From positions 95,659 to 159,658 of the forward strand of contig JAFEDH010000030.1 of assembly GCA_018241695.1 (NCBI GenBank): 64,000 nucleotides of DNA, in the 5' to 3' direction. Within the stretch, counting starts at the first letter, position 1, and each line of letters opens with the position of its first letter. Source of the stretch: Pseudomonadota bacterium (GTDB lineage Bacteria; Pseudomonadota; Gammaproteobacteria; Burkholderiales; Rhodocyclaceae). Below the pieces are notes generated by a model. The model was not told where the DNA came from, ran no database searches, and saw nothing but the letters and a program-made list of their open reading frames with translations. Below are positions 42,460-51,061 of the stretch, piece by piece. Position numbers and translations under genes: made by a program.

Positions 42460-44069
42460 TGGGGGCCTGTGGCTGTTTTCTCATGCGTTTGCGCTCCGCT
42501 TCCACGTCCATCGAGAGCCCCGGCGCGGTCTCCGGTACTGGTCCATCCTTCACTGCATCGCTCTACCGGGTGGTCGAGCATGCCCTGGACAAACCCTTTG
42601 GTGCGAGGGCGAATCCGCTCAAACAACTGGGTGCCATCGGTTTTCTGCTGCTGTGGCTGTTGGTTGCGAGCGGCGTGCCGCTTTACATCATGTTCGATAC
42701 TGCCGCGGAAGGTGCCTATCGTTCCATCGAGTCACTGGATCTGCTGCCCTGGCGCCTGGGCAGTATTTTGCGGGGTCTGCATCGCTACGCGACCGATGCC
42801 TTCGTCTGCGTCATGGGGCTCCATATCCTGCGGGAATGGATGCTGGGGCGCTTCCGGCACTTTCGCAAGTGGCTCTGGATCACCGGAGTGCCACTGGTGG
42901 TACTGGCATTCATCAGCGCTGTAGGCGGTTTCTGGCTGAATTGGGACCGCCTGGGTCAGTATTCCGCGCAGACCACCGCCGAGTGGATCGATGCGTTACC
43001 GCTTCTCGCCATGCCATTGGCGCGCAATTTCCTGTATCCGGCGAGTCTTGGTGACCGATTGTTCACCCTGTTCATTTTCATTCATATCGGCGCCTCCCTG
43101 TTTCTGATCTTTGGTCTGTGGTTTCACATACAGCGGATCAGCCGGGCTCGCGTATTGCCGGAGTGGTCCCTGGCGGCCTGCTTGTCCTGCACGCTGATCC
43201 TGCTTTGTCTTGTGTTGCCCGTACATGGCCAGGGACCGGCCGATCTGCAGATCGCACCGGCGGCATTGGCACTGGACTGGTGGATATTATTCATTCATCC
43301 CCTGACCGTGGCGACATCTCCGGCAATAGCCTGGGGCCTGGTTCTGTGCACACTCGGCCTGCTCCTGCTGCTACCCTTTCTGCCAACGCGACTCCGTTCA
43401 CCAGTGGCTGTGGTCAATCCCGACAACTGCAGTGGTTGCGCACGCTGTTTCGATGATTGCCCGTATTCGGCCATTACCATGGTTCCCCATCCCGACAGGC
43501 TTGATGGCCTGCATCTGGCCCGGGTGGATGCTGCCGCATGTGCCAGCTGCGGCATCTGTACAGGGGCATGTCCTTCCTCGACGCCCTTCCGTCACGACAC
43601 GATCCTGGAAACGGGGATCGATATGCCGCAAGCCCCCATCGATTCCCTGCGCCGTCAACTCCGGCAGGGCCTCGAGGAGATGCAGGATTCGCGCCGTCTG
43701 GTGGTTTTTTCGTGCAACAAGGGTGCAACGCTGTTGTCACCTGCTACCGATATTTTGCATTTCGAACTGATTTGTGCGGGTATGTTGCCACCTGCCTTTG
43801 TTGAATTCGCGATAAGAGCCGGAGCCGATGGTGTACTGGTCAGTGGCTGCCGCGAGGGGGGATGCGTGTTCCGGCTGGGGCAGCAATGGATGGCCGGGCG
43901 TCTGGTCGGAATGCGTGAGCCTCATTTGCGCAGCTCGGTAGCGCAGGACCGCTGGCTTTCCGTCTGGGCCGATCCCGGCGACGAAGCGACCCTGCAAGAT
44001 GCGATAGATGTATTGCGGCGGCGCTGTGATGCCCGCATTCCTGTGATTGCCAAGGAGATGATGCAATGA
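42459..44069 (+). CDS. Cytochrome b - 2x[4Fe-4S] ferredoxin - MvhD-like fusion
   Basis: The product has 536 residues. Residues ~50-300 are a cytochrome b N-terminal domain with two H-x13-H pairs (GLHRY...GLHIL; FIHIG...WFHIQ) for two b hemes, plus extra helices. Residues 324-371 carry two [4Fe-4S] sets (C324, C327, C330, C334; C361, C364, C367, C371). Residues ~405-500 resemble MvhD, the hydrogenase/heterodisulfide-reductase delta subunit (SCNKGA, ICAGMLPPA, GADGVLVSGCREGGC). This would link a quinone/heme pathway to a low-potential Fe-S chain. The coupled TGATG start is chosen; an ATG 24 bp later is possible. Confidence 0.82.
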   Translation: MGACGCFLMRLRSASTSIESPGAVSGTGPSFTASLYRVVEHALDKPFGARANPLKQLGAIGFLLLWLLVASGVPLYIMFDTAAEGAYRSIESLDLLPWRLGSILRGLHRYATDAFVCVMGLHILREWMLGRFRHFRKWLWITGVPLVVLAFISAVGGFWLNWDRLGQYSAQTTAEWIDALPLLAMPLARNFLYPASLGDRLFTLFIFIHIGASLFLIFGLWFHIQRISRARVLPEWSLAACLSCTLILLCLVLPVHGQGPADLQIAPAALALDWWILFIHPLTVATSPAIAWGLVLCTLGLLLLLPFLPTRLRSPVAVVNPDNCSGCARCFDDCPYSAITMVPHPDRLDGLHLARVDAAACASCGICTGACPSSTPFRHDTILETGIDMPQAPIDSLRRQLRQGLEEMQDSRRLVVFSCNKGATLLSPATDILHFELICAGMLPPAFVEFAIRAGADGVLVSGCREGGCVFRLGQQWMAGRLVGMREPHLRSSVAQDRWLSVWADPGDEATLQDAIDVLRRRCDARIPVIAKEMMQ

Positions 44070-44569
44070 GCCGTACCCTCAACTGGATCGGACAGGCCCT
44101 GCTTTATGGCGGGTTTGCCGTTGCGCTAGGCGTGTTTTCACGCTGGCCGATCTATCACCCGCTGGCTTCCGGTATGGCGCAAATCAAGGTCAGCTTCATT
44201 CATCACGGGTTGCGCGTCGCAGATTGCCGCCCCTATACGGCCGAGGAGCAGGCCAGAATGGCACCCAATATGCGCAAATCGATGAAGTGCGGGCGGGAGC
44301 GCTCGCCGGTCAGCATCGAGGTCGATATCGATGGCAAGCTGGCGCTGCGCCATGTCGCCCCACCTTCCGGGTTGTCCCATGACGGCGCTTCCGCAATGTA
44401 TCAGCGGATCGATCTTCCGGCCGGTGAACACCGCATCGCCGTCCGTATCAACGACAACAAGGCGGTTGCAGGCTTCACCGCACAGCGTGAGGCCACGGTC
44501 ACACTCGTACCGGCACAGGTCATGGTGATCGACTTCAATCCGGACAAGGGAGGCATTGTTCTCCTATGA
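44066..44569 (+). CDS. Unknown membrane-anchored protein
   Basis: The product has 167 residues. One N-terminal helix (WIGQALLYGGFAVALGVFSRW) anchors a periplasmic beta-rich domain with two Cys (VADCRPY; SMKCGRE) and a regular C-terminus (ITA-like strands ATVTLVPAQVMVIDF). No family recognised. It overlaps the fusion gene upstream by 4 bp and lies 61 bp before the second cytochrome b fusion, so it is probably an accessory subunit of the same complex. Confidence 0.7.
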   Translation: MSRTLNWIGQALLYGGFAVALGVFSRWPIYHPLASGMAQIKVSFIHHGLRVADCRPYTAEEQARMAPNMRKSMKCGRERSPVSIEVDIDGKLALRHVAPPSGLSHDGASAMYQRIDLPAGEHRIAVRINDNKAVAGFTAQREATVTLVPAQVMVIDFNPDKGGIVLL

Positions 44570-44630
44570 ACATAAAACACATCGCCATGTCCGGATGGCG
44601 TACCCACACCCCGGTGCAGGAGAGTTTCCA

Positions 44631-46565
44631 ATGATCAGAAAAATCCAGAGCCTGCTGCAAGCGCTTTTCATGGGGGTCGAGGGGTTGTTCAATGCCGCTT
44701 TCGGTGACCGAATCAATCCCTTTTACCACCTCGGTGCGATTACCTTTTTCCTGTTCTGGATGGTAGGCGCGAGCGGGCTTTATCTCTATGTCTTCTTCGA
44801 GACCGGCATCACCGATGCCTATACCTCGGTGGTCGCCCTGACCACACACCAGTGGTGGCTGGGGGGCATCATGCGCAGCTTGCATCGCTATTGCTCGGAT
44901 GCGATGGTGCTGACCATGGCGCTGCACATGCTGCGCTATTTCGCCTTCAATCTCTATCGTGGTTTCCGCTGGTTTTCCTGGGTCACCGGAGTTCTGCTGA
45001 TCTGGATGGTGTATGCCTCCGGGATCAATGGCTTCATGTTGCCCTGGGATCAGCTTGCGCAATACGTTACCGTCACCAGCTTTGAATGGCTGGACTGGCT
45101 ACCGATCTTCAGCGGCACCCTGATGCGCAATTTCCTCTATTCGGCACATGTCGGGGATCGCTTTTTCACCCTGCTTTCCTTCATGCACCTGGGGCTTCCC
45201 CTGGTCGTGCTGATGGTGATGTGGATTCACGTGCAGCGTGTGCCAAAGGCCCGAACCACGCCACCTCGCCCCATTATCATCGGCCTGATGCTGACCTTGC
45301 TGGTGCTTTCTCTTGTGGCGCCGGTACATAGCCAGGGTGATGTGAGCGATCTGGCCCGGGCCGTGACCAGCATTCGCCCGGACTGGTTCTACATGGTGAT
45401 TTTCCCCCTGCTGACCGAAATATCACTGGGCCGGATATGGATCGCCGTGGTGGGTGCCACCGTCATCCTCCTGCTCCTTCCCTGGTGGCCTCCGCAGTTC
45501 AGGCACGGGGAAAAACACAGCTACCCGGTCATGGTGCACGGCATGGATGGCAGCACTGCGCGATTTTCGGTGCGCGAAGGTGAGACCATTCTCGATGCCG
45601 GTCTGCGCGAGGGGTTTGCATTGCCCTATGAATGCCGTAATGGTGGCTGTGGCCTGTGCATGTGCAGTGTCGAGCAGGGGGAACTGGAACACCGTCCCTA
45701 CCAACGCAGCGTCTTGCCTGAAGAGCAGAGATTGCGTGGAAAGGCGCTGATGTGCTGCGCCCTGCCGCGCAGCGAGGTGGTAATCGAAGTGGAAGGCTTT
45801 TCTGGTGGAACCGCAGCCGCAGCCATGGTGCATACCGCCACCGTGACCGGAATGGAACGCCTGACCGACGATGTGATGCGGCTGCTGTTGCAACTGCCCC
45901 AGGGCCAGGTCCTGGATTTCGTCGCCGGACAGTACATCGACATTCTGCTCGATGATGGTCAGCGCCGCGCCTTTTCCTTTGCCAACCGCCCCGACGGGAG
46001 CGACCTCATCGAACTGCATGTCCGGCTGGTGCCGGATGGCCGGTTCACTCCCCACGTTTTCAATGCCATGAAGACAGGAGACGTGATTCGTTTCGAGGGG
46101 CCACGTGGCCAGTTCGTACTGCATGACAGTCCTCATCCGATTCTTTTCATCGCCGGAGCGACCGGATTCGCGCCGATCAAGAGCATTGTCGAGGATGCCT
46201 TTGCCCGTGGCGTGCAAAGGCCGATGCGGCTCTACTGGGGTGTGCGCCAGCGCAAGGATCTGTATATGCTCGATCTGTGCCTGCAATGGCAGAGCGAACA
46301 TCCGAACTTCACCGTGGTGCCGGTTTTGTCCGCCCCCTCTGCCGACGATGCCTGGACGGGGCGTACCGGGCTGGTGCATACGGCGATGATGGCCGATTTC
46401 CCCGATCTGAGCGGCCATCAGGTGTACTTGTGCGGTTCCGTGAAAATGGTGGAAACCGCTGTACCGGCCTTTATCTCCCGGGGGCTGGATGAAAATTCCT
46501 GTTTTTCCGACGCATTCCTGAATGCGGCTGCATCCGGGACAGTTCCCGCGATTGTCCCCGGGTGA
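44631..46565 (+). CDS. Cytochrome b - [2Fe-2S] - FAD/NAD(P)H reductase fusion
   Basis: The product has 644 residues. Residues ~30-285 are a cytochrome b N-terminal domain with two H-x13-H pairs (SLHRY...ALHML; FMHLG...WIHVQ). A plant-type [2Fe-2S] domain (C335, C340, C343, distal Cys in ALMCC) follows. An FNR-type reductase closes the protein with FAD motif RAFSFANRP and nucleotide-binding IAGATGFAPIKSIV. The chain would run NAD(P)H, FAD, [2Fe-2S], two hemes b. AGGAG precedes the ATG at 44631. I know of no well-described enzyme with this exact order (inference from memory). Confidence 0.85.
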   Translation: MIRKIQSLLQALFMGVEGLFNAAFGDRINPFYHLGAITFFLFWMVGASGLYLYVFFETGITDAYTSVVALTTHQWWLGGIMRSLHRYCSDAMVLTMALHMLRYFAFNLYRGFRWFSWVTGVLLIWMVYASGINGFMLPWDQLAQYVTVTSFEWLDWLPIFSGTLMRNFLYSAHVGDRFFTLLSFMHLGLPLVVLMVMWIHVQRVPKARTTPPRPIIIGLMLTLLVLSLVAPVHSQGDVSDLARAVTSIRPDWFYMVIFPLLTEISLGRIWIAVVGATVILLLLPWWPPQFRHGEKHSYPVMVHGMDGSTARFSVREGETILDAGLREGFALPYECRNGGCGLCMCSVEQGELEHRPYQRSVLPEEQRLRGKALMCCALPRSEVVIEVEGFSGGTAAAAMVHTATVTGMERLTDDVMRLLLQLPQGQVLDFVAGQYIDILLDDGQRRAFSFANRPDGSDLIELHVRLVPDGRFTPHVFNAMKTGDVIRFEGPRGQFVLHDSPHPILFIAGATGFAPIKSIVEDAFARGVQRPMRLYWGVRQRKDLYMLDLCLQWQSEHPNFTVVPVLSAPSADDAWTGRTGLVHTAMMADFPDLSGHQVYLCGSVKMVETAVPAFISRGLDENSCFSDAFLNAAASGTVPAIVPG

Positions 46566-46578
46566 TGGGCACGCCGGG

Positions 46579-46953
46579 TCAGGGCTTGATCTCGGCAATC
46601 GCCTTGGCCACGATGGCCCGTAGCGAAGATACCCGGGGGTAGCCGACGTACTGGGCCAGGTGGATGATGGTTTCCTCGGCCTGCTCGGCGCTGAGTTCAC
46701 CATTCTTGAGCGCCGCAGCGATCTGGATGGCGAAAATATTGGCCTCACCGCTGGCAGCGGCGATGCCCAGCAGCATCATGCGCCGGTCGCGGATGGACAG
46801 GGCTTCCCGTGTCCAGACCTCGCCAAAGAGCTGGCGCAGCATGGTGTTGAAAAAATCGTCGCGCTGATCGCGGGGTGGCAGGGGGACGATGCCGGCATAG
46901 ACCTTGGTGAACATTTCCTCGCCCTTTTTCAGGGCTTCTTCGCGATCGTTCAT
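46579..46953 (-). CDS. Carboxymuconolactone decarboxylase (CMD) family protein
   Basis: The product has 124 residues with the all-helical CMD fold (LFGEVWTREALSIRDRRMMLLGIAAASG; LAQYVGYPRVSSLRAIV). The C-x-x-C of AhpD-type peroxidases is absent, so a peroxidase role is unlikely. It is the last gene of the minus-strand operon, 26 bp after the LLM gene. AAAGGAAAA precedes the ATG at 46953; the upstream in-frame extension overlaps the LLM gene. Confidence 0.85.
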   Translation of the reverse strand: MNDREEALKKGEEMFTKVYAGIVPLPPRDQRDDFFNTMLRQLFGEVWTREALSIRDRRMMLLGIAAASGEANIFAIQIAAALKNGELSAEQAEETIIHLAQYVGYPRVSSLRAIVAKAIAEIKP

Positions 46954-46979
46954 GGTTTTCCTTTCGGTGGGGAGGAAGG

Positions 46980-47975
46980 TTACCGGGTCAGTCCGAGTGG
47001 CCCGAGCACCTTGTCGGTGTACAGCCTGATACAGCGCCAGGCCCGGTCGATGGGAACGCCTCCGCACAGGGGGTGGAGGATGGGGCGGTACTCCTTGCCC
47101 TGCCGGGAGATGCGCTCACGGCATTCCTCGGGTGTGAGAATTTCGTAGCGCTTCTGGGCGCGCAGTTCTTCCACGGTCAGGGTGGCGGTGGCATAGGGCC
47201 GGTCTACTCCTTCCCGCGCCCAGCTGCCGTATTCGCTGGCTTCCCTCAGGAAATGGTGACCCAGATCGGCCCAGGCCTGCTCCGGTGACTCATCGATGAA
47301 AAGCAGGGTCGAATCCGGGCCGGGGTCGGCGACATGGCCGGTGGTGCCCAAGCGTTCGCATTCCTTCGCGTAGATCGACGCCAGTCCGGGCATCGGAGCC
47401 GGCGGGAAAAAGGGCAGGCCAAAACGTGCCGCACGCTGCGCCGCTGCCGCGCTCATGCCGCCGTAGTAGAGCAGGGGATGCGGCCGGGTCAGCGGCACCG
47501 GCCGGACACGCACCGTCTGCCCGCGGTAATCGAAGGGTTCGCCGGTCCACGCCTTCTGCAGGGTGTCGAGTACGTGATCGGCCCGGGCGCCGCGGGTATC
47601 CCAGTCCTTGTCGAGCGCGTGGTATTCGAGCGGGCGATAACCCTGGCCGGCGACGTAGAAGATACGGCCATCACTGGCCTGGTCGAGCAGGGCGATCTCC
47701 TCGGCGAGCCGGATCGGGTCGTAAAGTGTGACGAGCAGGGCGCAGACCCGGATACGGATGTGACGGGTACGCGCGGCAACCAGTCCGGCCATGACCAGCG
47801 GCGATCCCATCCAGCCCGCATCGGTGCAGTGATGCTCTTCGAGATTGATGGTGCCAAAGCCGGCAGTGTCGGCGTGGGTGGCCATTTCGAGAGAGGCTTG
47901 CAGACGTTCGGCTTCGCGGGCCGGATCCGGATTCTGTCCCGTCTGGTTGAGGCGCAGGATGGTGTCGAGAGCCAT
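46980..47975 (-). CDS. LLM-class flavin-dependent oxidoreductase
   Basis: The product has 331 residues with the luciferase-like TIM barrel: INLEEHHCTDAGWMGSPLV, IRIRVCALLVTLYDPIRLAEEIALLDQ, GRIFYVAGQGYRPLEY and YYGGMSAAAAQRAARFGLP. These enzymes use FMNH2 or F420 for monooxygenation or hydride transfer. The start at 47975 lies 2 bp after the SDR stop; a longer frame would overlap the SDR. It may carry out a Baeyer-Villiger-type or hydroxylation step in this pathway (inference). Confidence 0.85.
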   Translation of the reverse strand: MALDTILRLNQTGQNPDPAREAERLQASLEMATHADTAGFGTINLEEHHCTDAGWMGSPLVMAGLVAARTRHIRIRVCALLVTLYDPIRLAEEIALLDQASDGRIFYVAGQGYRPLEYHALDKDWDTRGARADHVLDTLQKAWTGEPFDYRGQTVRVRPVPLTRPHPLLYYGGMSAAAAQRAARFGLPFFPPAPMPGLASIYAKECERLGTTGHVADPGPDSTLLFIDESPEQAWADLGHHFLREASEYGSWAREGVDRPYATATLTVEELRAQKRYEILTPEECRERISRQGKEYRPILHPLCGGVPIDRAWRCIRLYTDKVLGPLGLTR

Positions 47976-47977
47976 GT

Positions 47978-48721
47978 CTAGCCGCGCATGAGTTGGCCAC
48001 CGTCCACATTGAAGATATGGCCGGTAACCCATTTCGCATCATCGGAAAGGAGGAACAGCAGCGCGCCGACATGGTCGCCAGGTTCACCCAGCCGACCCAG
48101 GGGCATCTGCGCCACCATGCCCTGCAGGTATTCGTCCGGAACCTGGGATTTGAGCGCGTCGGTCGCGGTGGGGCCGGGGGCGATGGCGTTGATACGGATC
48201 CCCATGGGGCCGAGTTCCCGCGCCAGGGCACAGGTGAGGGCGTTCATGCCGTATTTGGCGACGCTGTAGTAGCCGATGTGCATCCAGGCCGCGGTGGAGG
48301 ATTGATTGACGATGGCGCTACCCTTGTTCATGTGGGGCACCACGGCGCGGGTAACGATGAGGCAGCCGTTCATGTTGATTTCCATGAAACGCTGGTAATA
48401 GGCGTAATCCACGGCAAGCAGGCTTTCGGTCTTCATGGCGCCGAAGAGGGCGGCATTGTTGACCAGATGGTCCACCTTGCCGTAACGGGCAACGGTCTGC
48501 TCTGCCAGGGATGTGGCCGATGCGGGATCGGCCACATCCACGGCGATGAAATGAGCCTCGCCCCCCGCAGCGGTGATGGATGATGCGACAGCGCGGCCCT
48601 TTTCGGCGTTGATGTCGGCGACGACAACCCGTGCTCCACGAGCGGCGAGGCCGCGTGCATAGGCTTCGCCGATTCCTTGTCCGGCACCGGTGACGATGGC
48701 AATCTTGTTCTCGAACGACAT
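47978..48721 (-). CDS. Short-chain dehydrogenase/reductase
   Basis: The product has 247 residues and is a classical SDR: TGAGQGIGEAYARGL (residues ~11-25), NNAALFG, catalytic Ser in VNQSSTAAW, YYSVAK, and IAPGPTATDAL. Standard length for an NAD(H)-dependent alcohol/ketone enzyme. It lies between the ferredoxin and the LLM protein in the operon. Substrate unknown. Confidence 0.9.
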   Translation of the reverse strand: MSFENKIAIVTGAGQGIGEAYARGLAARGARVVVADINAEKGRAVASSITAAGGEAHFIAVDVADPASATSLAEQTVARYGKVDHLVNNAALFGAMKTESLLAVDYAYYQRFMEINMNGCLIVTRAVVPHMNKGSAIVNQSSTAAWMHIGYYSVAKYGMNALTCALARELGPMGIRINAIAPGPTATDALKSQVPDEYLQGMVAQMPLGRLGEPGDHVGALLFLLSDDAKWVTGHIFNVDGGQLMRG

Positions 48722-48759
48722 GGATTTTCCTTGGAATGAAAATGGAATCGGGGTTGGCT

Positions 48760-49074
48760 TCAGGCGCCGGTGGCGACGTGCAGGCGGATGCCTTCGAGCG
48801 CATCGTCCATGGTGATCTGGCAGGCAAGGCGGCTGTTGGGCCGCCGCTGCTCCAGGCCGTCGAGTACTTCGATCTCGCCGGCGGCGGCGGCGGGGAGACG
48901 GCCGAAATCATCGGCCTCGACATGGCAGTGGCAGGTGGCGCAGGAACAGATGCCGCCGCACATGCCAAGGATGCCCGGCACCCCTTCGAAAAGCGCGGCT
49001 TCCATGAGGGTGGTGCCGGGATTGACGTCGACGTCCTGTTCCTTGCCATCGGGCTGGATGAATGTGACTTTCAT
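48760..49074 (-). CDS. [2Fe-2S] ferredoxin, adrenodoxin/putidaredoxin type
   Basis: The product has 104 residues. The cluster motif C-x5-C-x2-C is in MCGGICSCATCH, with the fourth Cys in SRLACQIT, and an N-terminal ubiquitin-like fold. It lies 3 bp downstream of the P450 gene, so it is almost certainly the electron donor of that P450 and perhaps also of the one at 8113. No dedicated ferredoxin reductase is seen in this operon. Confidence 0.92.
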   Translation of the reverse strand: MKVTFIQPDGKEQDVDVNPGTTLMEAALFEGVPGILGMCGGICSCATCHCHVEADDFGRLPAAAAGEIEVLDGLEQRRPNSRLACQITMDDALEGIRLHVATGA

Positions 49075-49077
49075 GGA

Positions 49078-50262
49078 TCAGGTCCGCAGGGTGAATTCGA
49101 TGGGAAGATTGGCGAAACCGCGCACCTGGGGTGAATGGGTACGGGTACATGCGCTTTCGATGACATGGTAATCGTCGATGGCGTGCAGCAGTTCCTGGAT
49201 GGCGATTTTTACTTCCAGTCGTGCGAGGGCCGCTCCAACACAGGCATGCAGGCCACCACCAAAGCCGAGATGGTCGCGGGGATTGCGCCGGATATCATAG
49301 ACATCGGGATTCGTATATTTGCGTTCGTCGCGATTGCCGGACATCAGCAGGACGCCGACCTTGTCGCCCCGCTTCAGGGTCTGGCCATGCAGGGTGATAT
49401 CGGTGGTGACAAGGCGGCCCATCATGTGGGTCGGCCCGTTGTAGCGCACCGTTTCTTCGATCGCGCTGCCGAGCAGCGATGGGTCCTGCTGCAGAAGCTT
49501 CCATTGATCCTTGAACTTCCACAGGTAGTAGATCATGTTGCCGAGCAGTTTGCGGGTGGTTTCGCTGCCTGCCAGAGCGAGCATGTAGCCGAACCCGAGG
49601 AATTCCTCATGGGAAATCCTGCCTTCCTTCTCGGCGGCCATCAGCCGGCCCAGCAGATCGTCACGCGGGGCCGGATCAGCCAACCGCTGCTGATACTGGG
49701 TTTCGAAATAGCGATAGATGGACTGGTTGGCCAGGTTGTTTTCTTCGGTGGTGGTGAACACGCCATCCTTGCGATCGACGGCCATATCGGTCCAGCGGCG
49801 CAGATCGTCTTCATCCTCCATGGGGACACCCAGCAGGCGGCACATCATCGCCATCGGCAGGCGCTGGGCGAAGTCCACAATCGCATCCATGCGGCCGGAG
49901 GGCAGCAGCGGAGCCAGCAGCCGCCGGGTCAGTTGCCGGATGTCCTCGCCCAACGGGGCAACGGCGGCCGGAGTGAGCATGGGTGCGATCAGGTGCCGCA
50001 GACGGCCGTGATCGGGTGGATCGGATGTGATGACCAGCGGTGGCAGTTCTTCGTCGGTCAGGGGTTCGAGGGTGATGATGCGGCTGGAAAAGGTTTTCGC
50101 ATCGCGTACGGCGGCAAGCACGTCGTCATAGCGGGAGAGCAGCCAGAAGCCGTGTTTACGGCTGCGATATACCGGCGCATGGTCGCGCAGGGCCTTGTAC
50201 CCGGGGAAGGGGTCGTCCTGGGTGGCGTAGTCGTAGGGATCGAATTCAACAGGTGAGTTCAT
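49078..50262 (-). CDS. Cytochrome P450
   Basis: The product has 394 residues from the ATG at 50262, with GAGGAG upstream. It has I-helix LALAGSETTRKLLG, E-x-x-R (EETVRYNGPTH), and heme loop HLGFGGGLHACVGAALARLE. It is a soluble class I enzyme paired with the adjacent ferredoxin. Neighbouring SDRs and an aldehyde dehydrogenase suggest stepwise oxidation of a methyl group to alcohol, aldehyde and acid, as in terpenoid or steroid side-chain breakdown (inference). Confidence 0.92.
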   Translation of the reverse strand: MNSPVEFDPYDYATQDDPFPGYKALRDHAPVYRSRKHGFWLLSRYDDVLAAVRDAKTFSSRIITLEPLTDEELPPLVITSDPPDHGRLRHLIAPMLTPAAVAPLGEDIRQLTRRLLAPLLPSGRMDAIVDFAQRLPMAMMCRLLGVPMEDEDDLRRWTDMAVDRKDGVFTTTEENNLANQSIYRYFETQYQQRLADPAPRDDLLGRLMAAEKEGRISHEEFLGFGYMLALAGSETTRKLLGNMIYYLWKFKDQWKLLQQDPSLLGSAIEETVRYNGPTHMMGRLVTTDITLHGQTLKRGDKVGVLLMSGNRDERKYTNPDVYDIRRNPRDHLGFGGGLHACVGAALARLEVKIAIQELLHAIDDYHVIESACTRTHSPQVRGFANLPIEFTLRT

Positions 50263-50288
50263 GGTCGCTCCTCGTGTGGACACATGGA

Positions 50289-51047
50289 TCAGAAAAGGGC
50301 TTTCGGGGTGGGCCGGTTGGGGCGCAATTCAACGAAGTCGTAAGCCATGCCTTCGGGCAACTCGAAGCAGCGGGCAATGGCTTCGCCTACGGGCGCGGGG
50401 TCCATCGCCCCGTCGCTGTTTTTGCCCAGATCCAGCCAGGCCTGGAAGGCGGCACCCATGGCACCGGGATCCCATCCCTCGTTGAAGCCGGTGAGCGCGG
50501 CACCGGGGCTGAACAGGGTCACGCCGATGTTGTCGGCCTTCACTTCCTCCCGCAACTCGAACGTCATTCTTTCCACTGCGGCCTTGGTGCCGCCATAGAT
50601 GCCCATGTGGGCAAACTCGCCCATATGCCGCACGGTGGCGGAGCCGATGTTGACGATGCGGCCGCCACCCTGGCGGCGCATGGCGGGGATGACGGCCTGA
50701 CACAGGTAGAGCGTACCGAATACATTGACATCGAACTGGAGCCGGGCCTGTTCCGGGCTGACCTCGGCGAGTGGAGAAGGCAGGGCGGCACCGGCGTTGT
50801 TCACCAGCCCATCGATCCGCTTCCAGCGCGCCAGCACGGTATCGATGGCACCCTGAACGTTCGCCCGGTCGGTGATGTCGACCGCGAGCGGGAGAATATC
50901 CGGGCTGGTGGATGCTTCGAGTGCCGAGACATTGCGTGCCAGGGCCGCGACACGGGCGCCCCGGGCGAGCAGGGCATCCGTGACCGCCCGGCCGATGCCG
51001 CGCGACGCCCCGCTGACGATGAAAATCCGATCCTTGAGACTGCTCAT
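50289..51047 (-). CDS. Short-chain dehydrogenase/reductase
   Basis: The product has 252 residues: VSGASRGIGRAVTDALL, VDITDRANV, NNAGAALPS, NIGSATVRHM (Ser) and YGGTK, with the usual Y-x-x-x-K arrangement. It ends in a proline-rich tail (RPNRPTPKALF). It lies between the aldehyde dehydrogenase and P450 genes, 26 bp before the P450 ATG. Likely alcohol dehydrogenase of the same pathway. Confidence 0.88.
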   Translation of the reverse strand: MSSLKDRIFIVSGASRGIGRAVTDALLARGARVAALARNVSALEASTSPDILPLAVDITDRANVQGAIDTVLARWKRIDGLVNNAGAALPSPLAEVSPEQARLQFDVNVFGTLYLCQAVIPAMRRQGGGRIVNIGSATVRHMGEFAHMGIYGGTKAAVERMTFELREEVKADNIGVTLFSPGAALTGFNEGWDPGAMGAAFQAWLDLGKNSDGAMDPAPVGEAIARCFELPEGMAYDFVELRPNRPTPKALF

Positions 51048-51061
51048 GGCGATTTCCCTGT

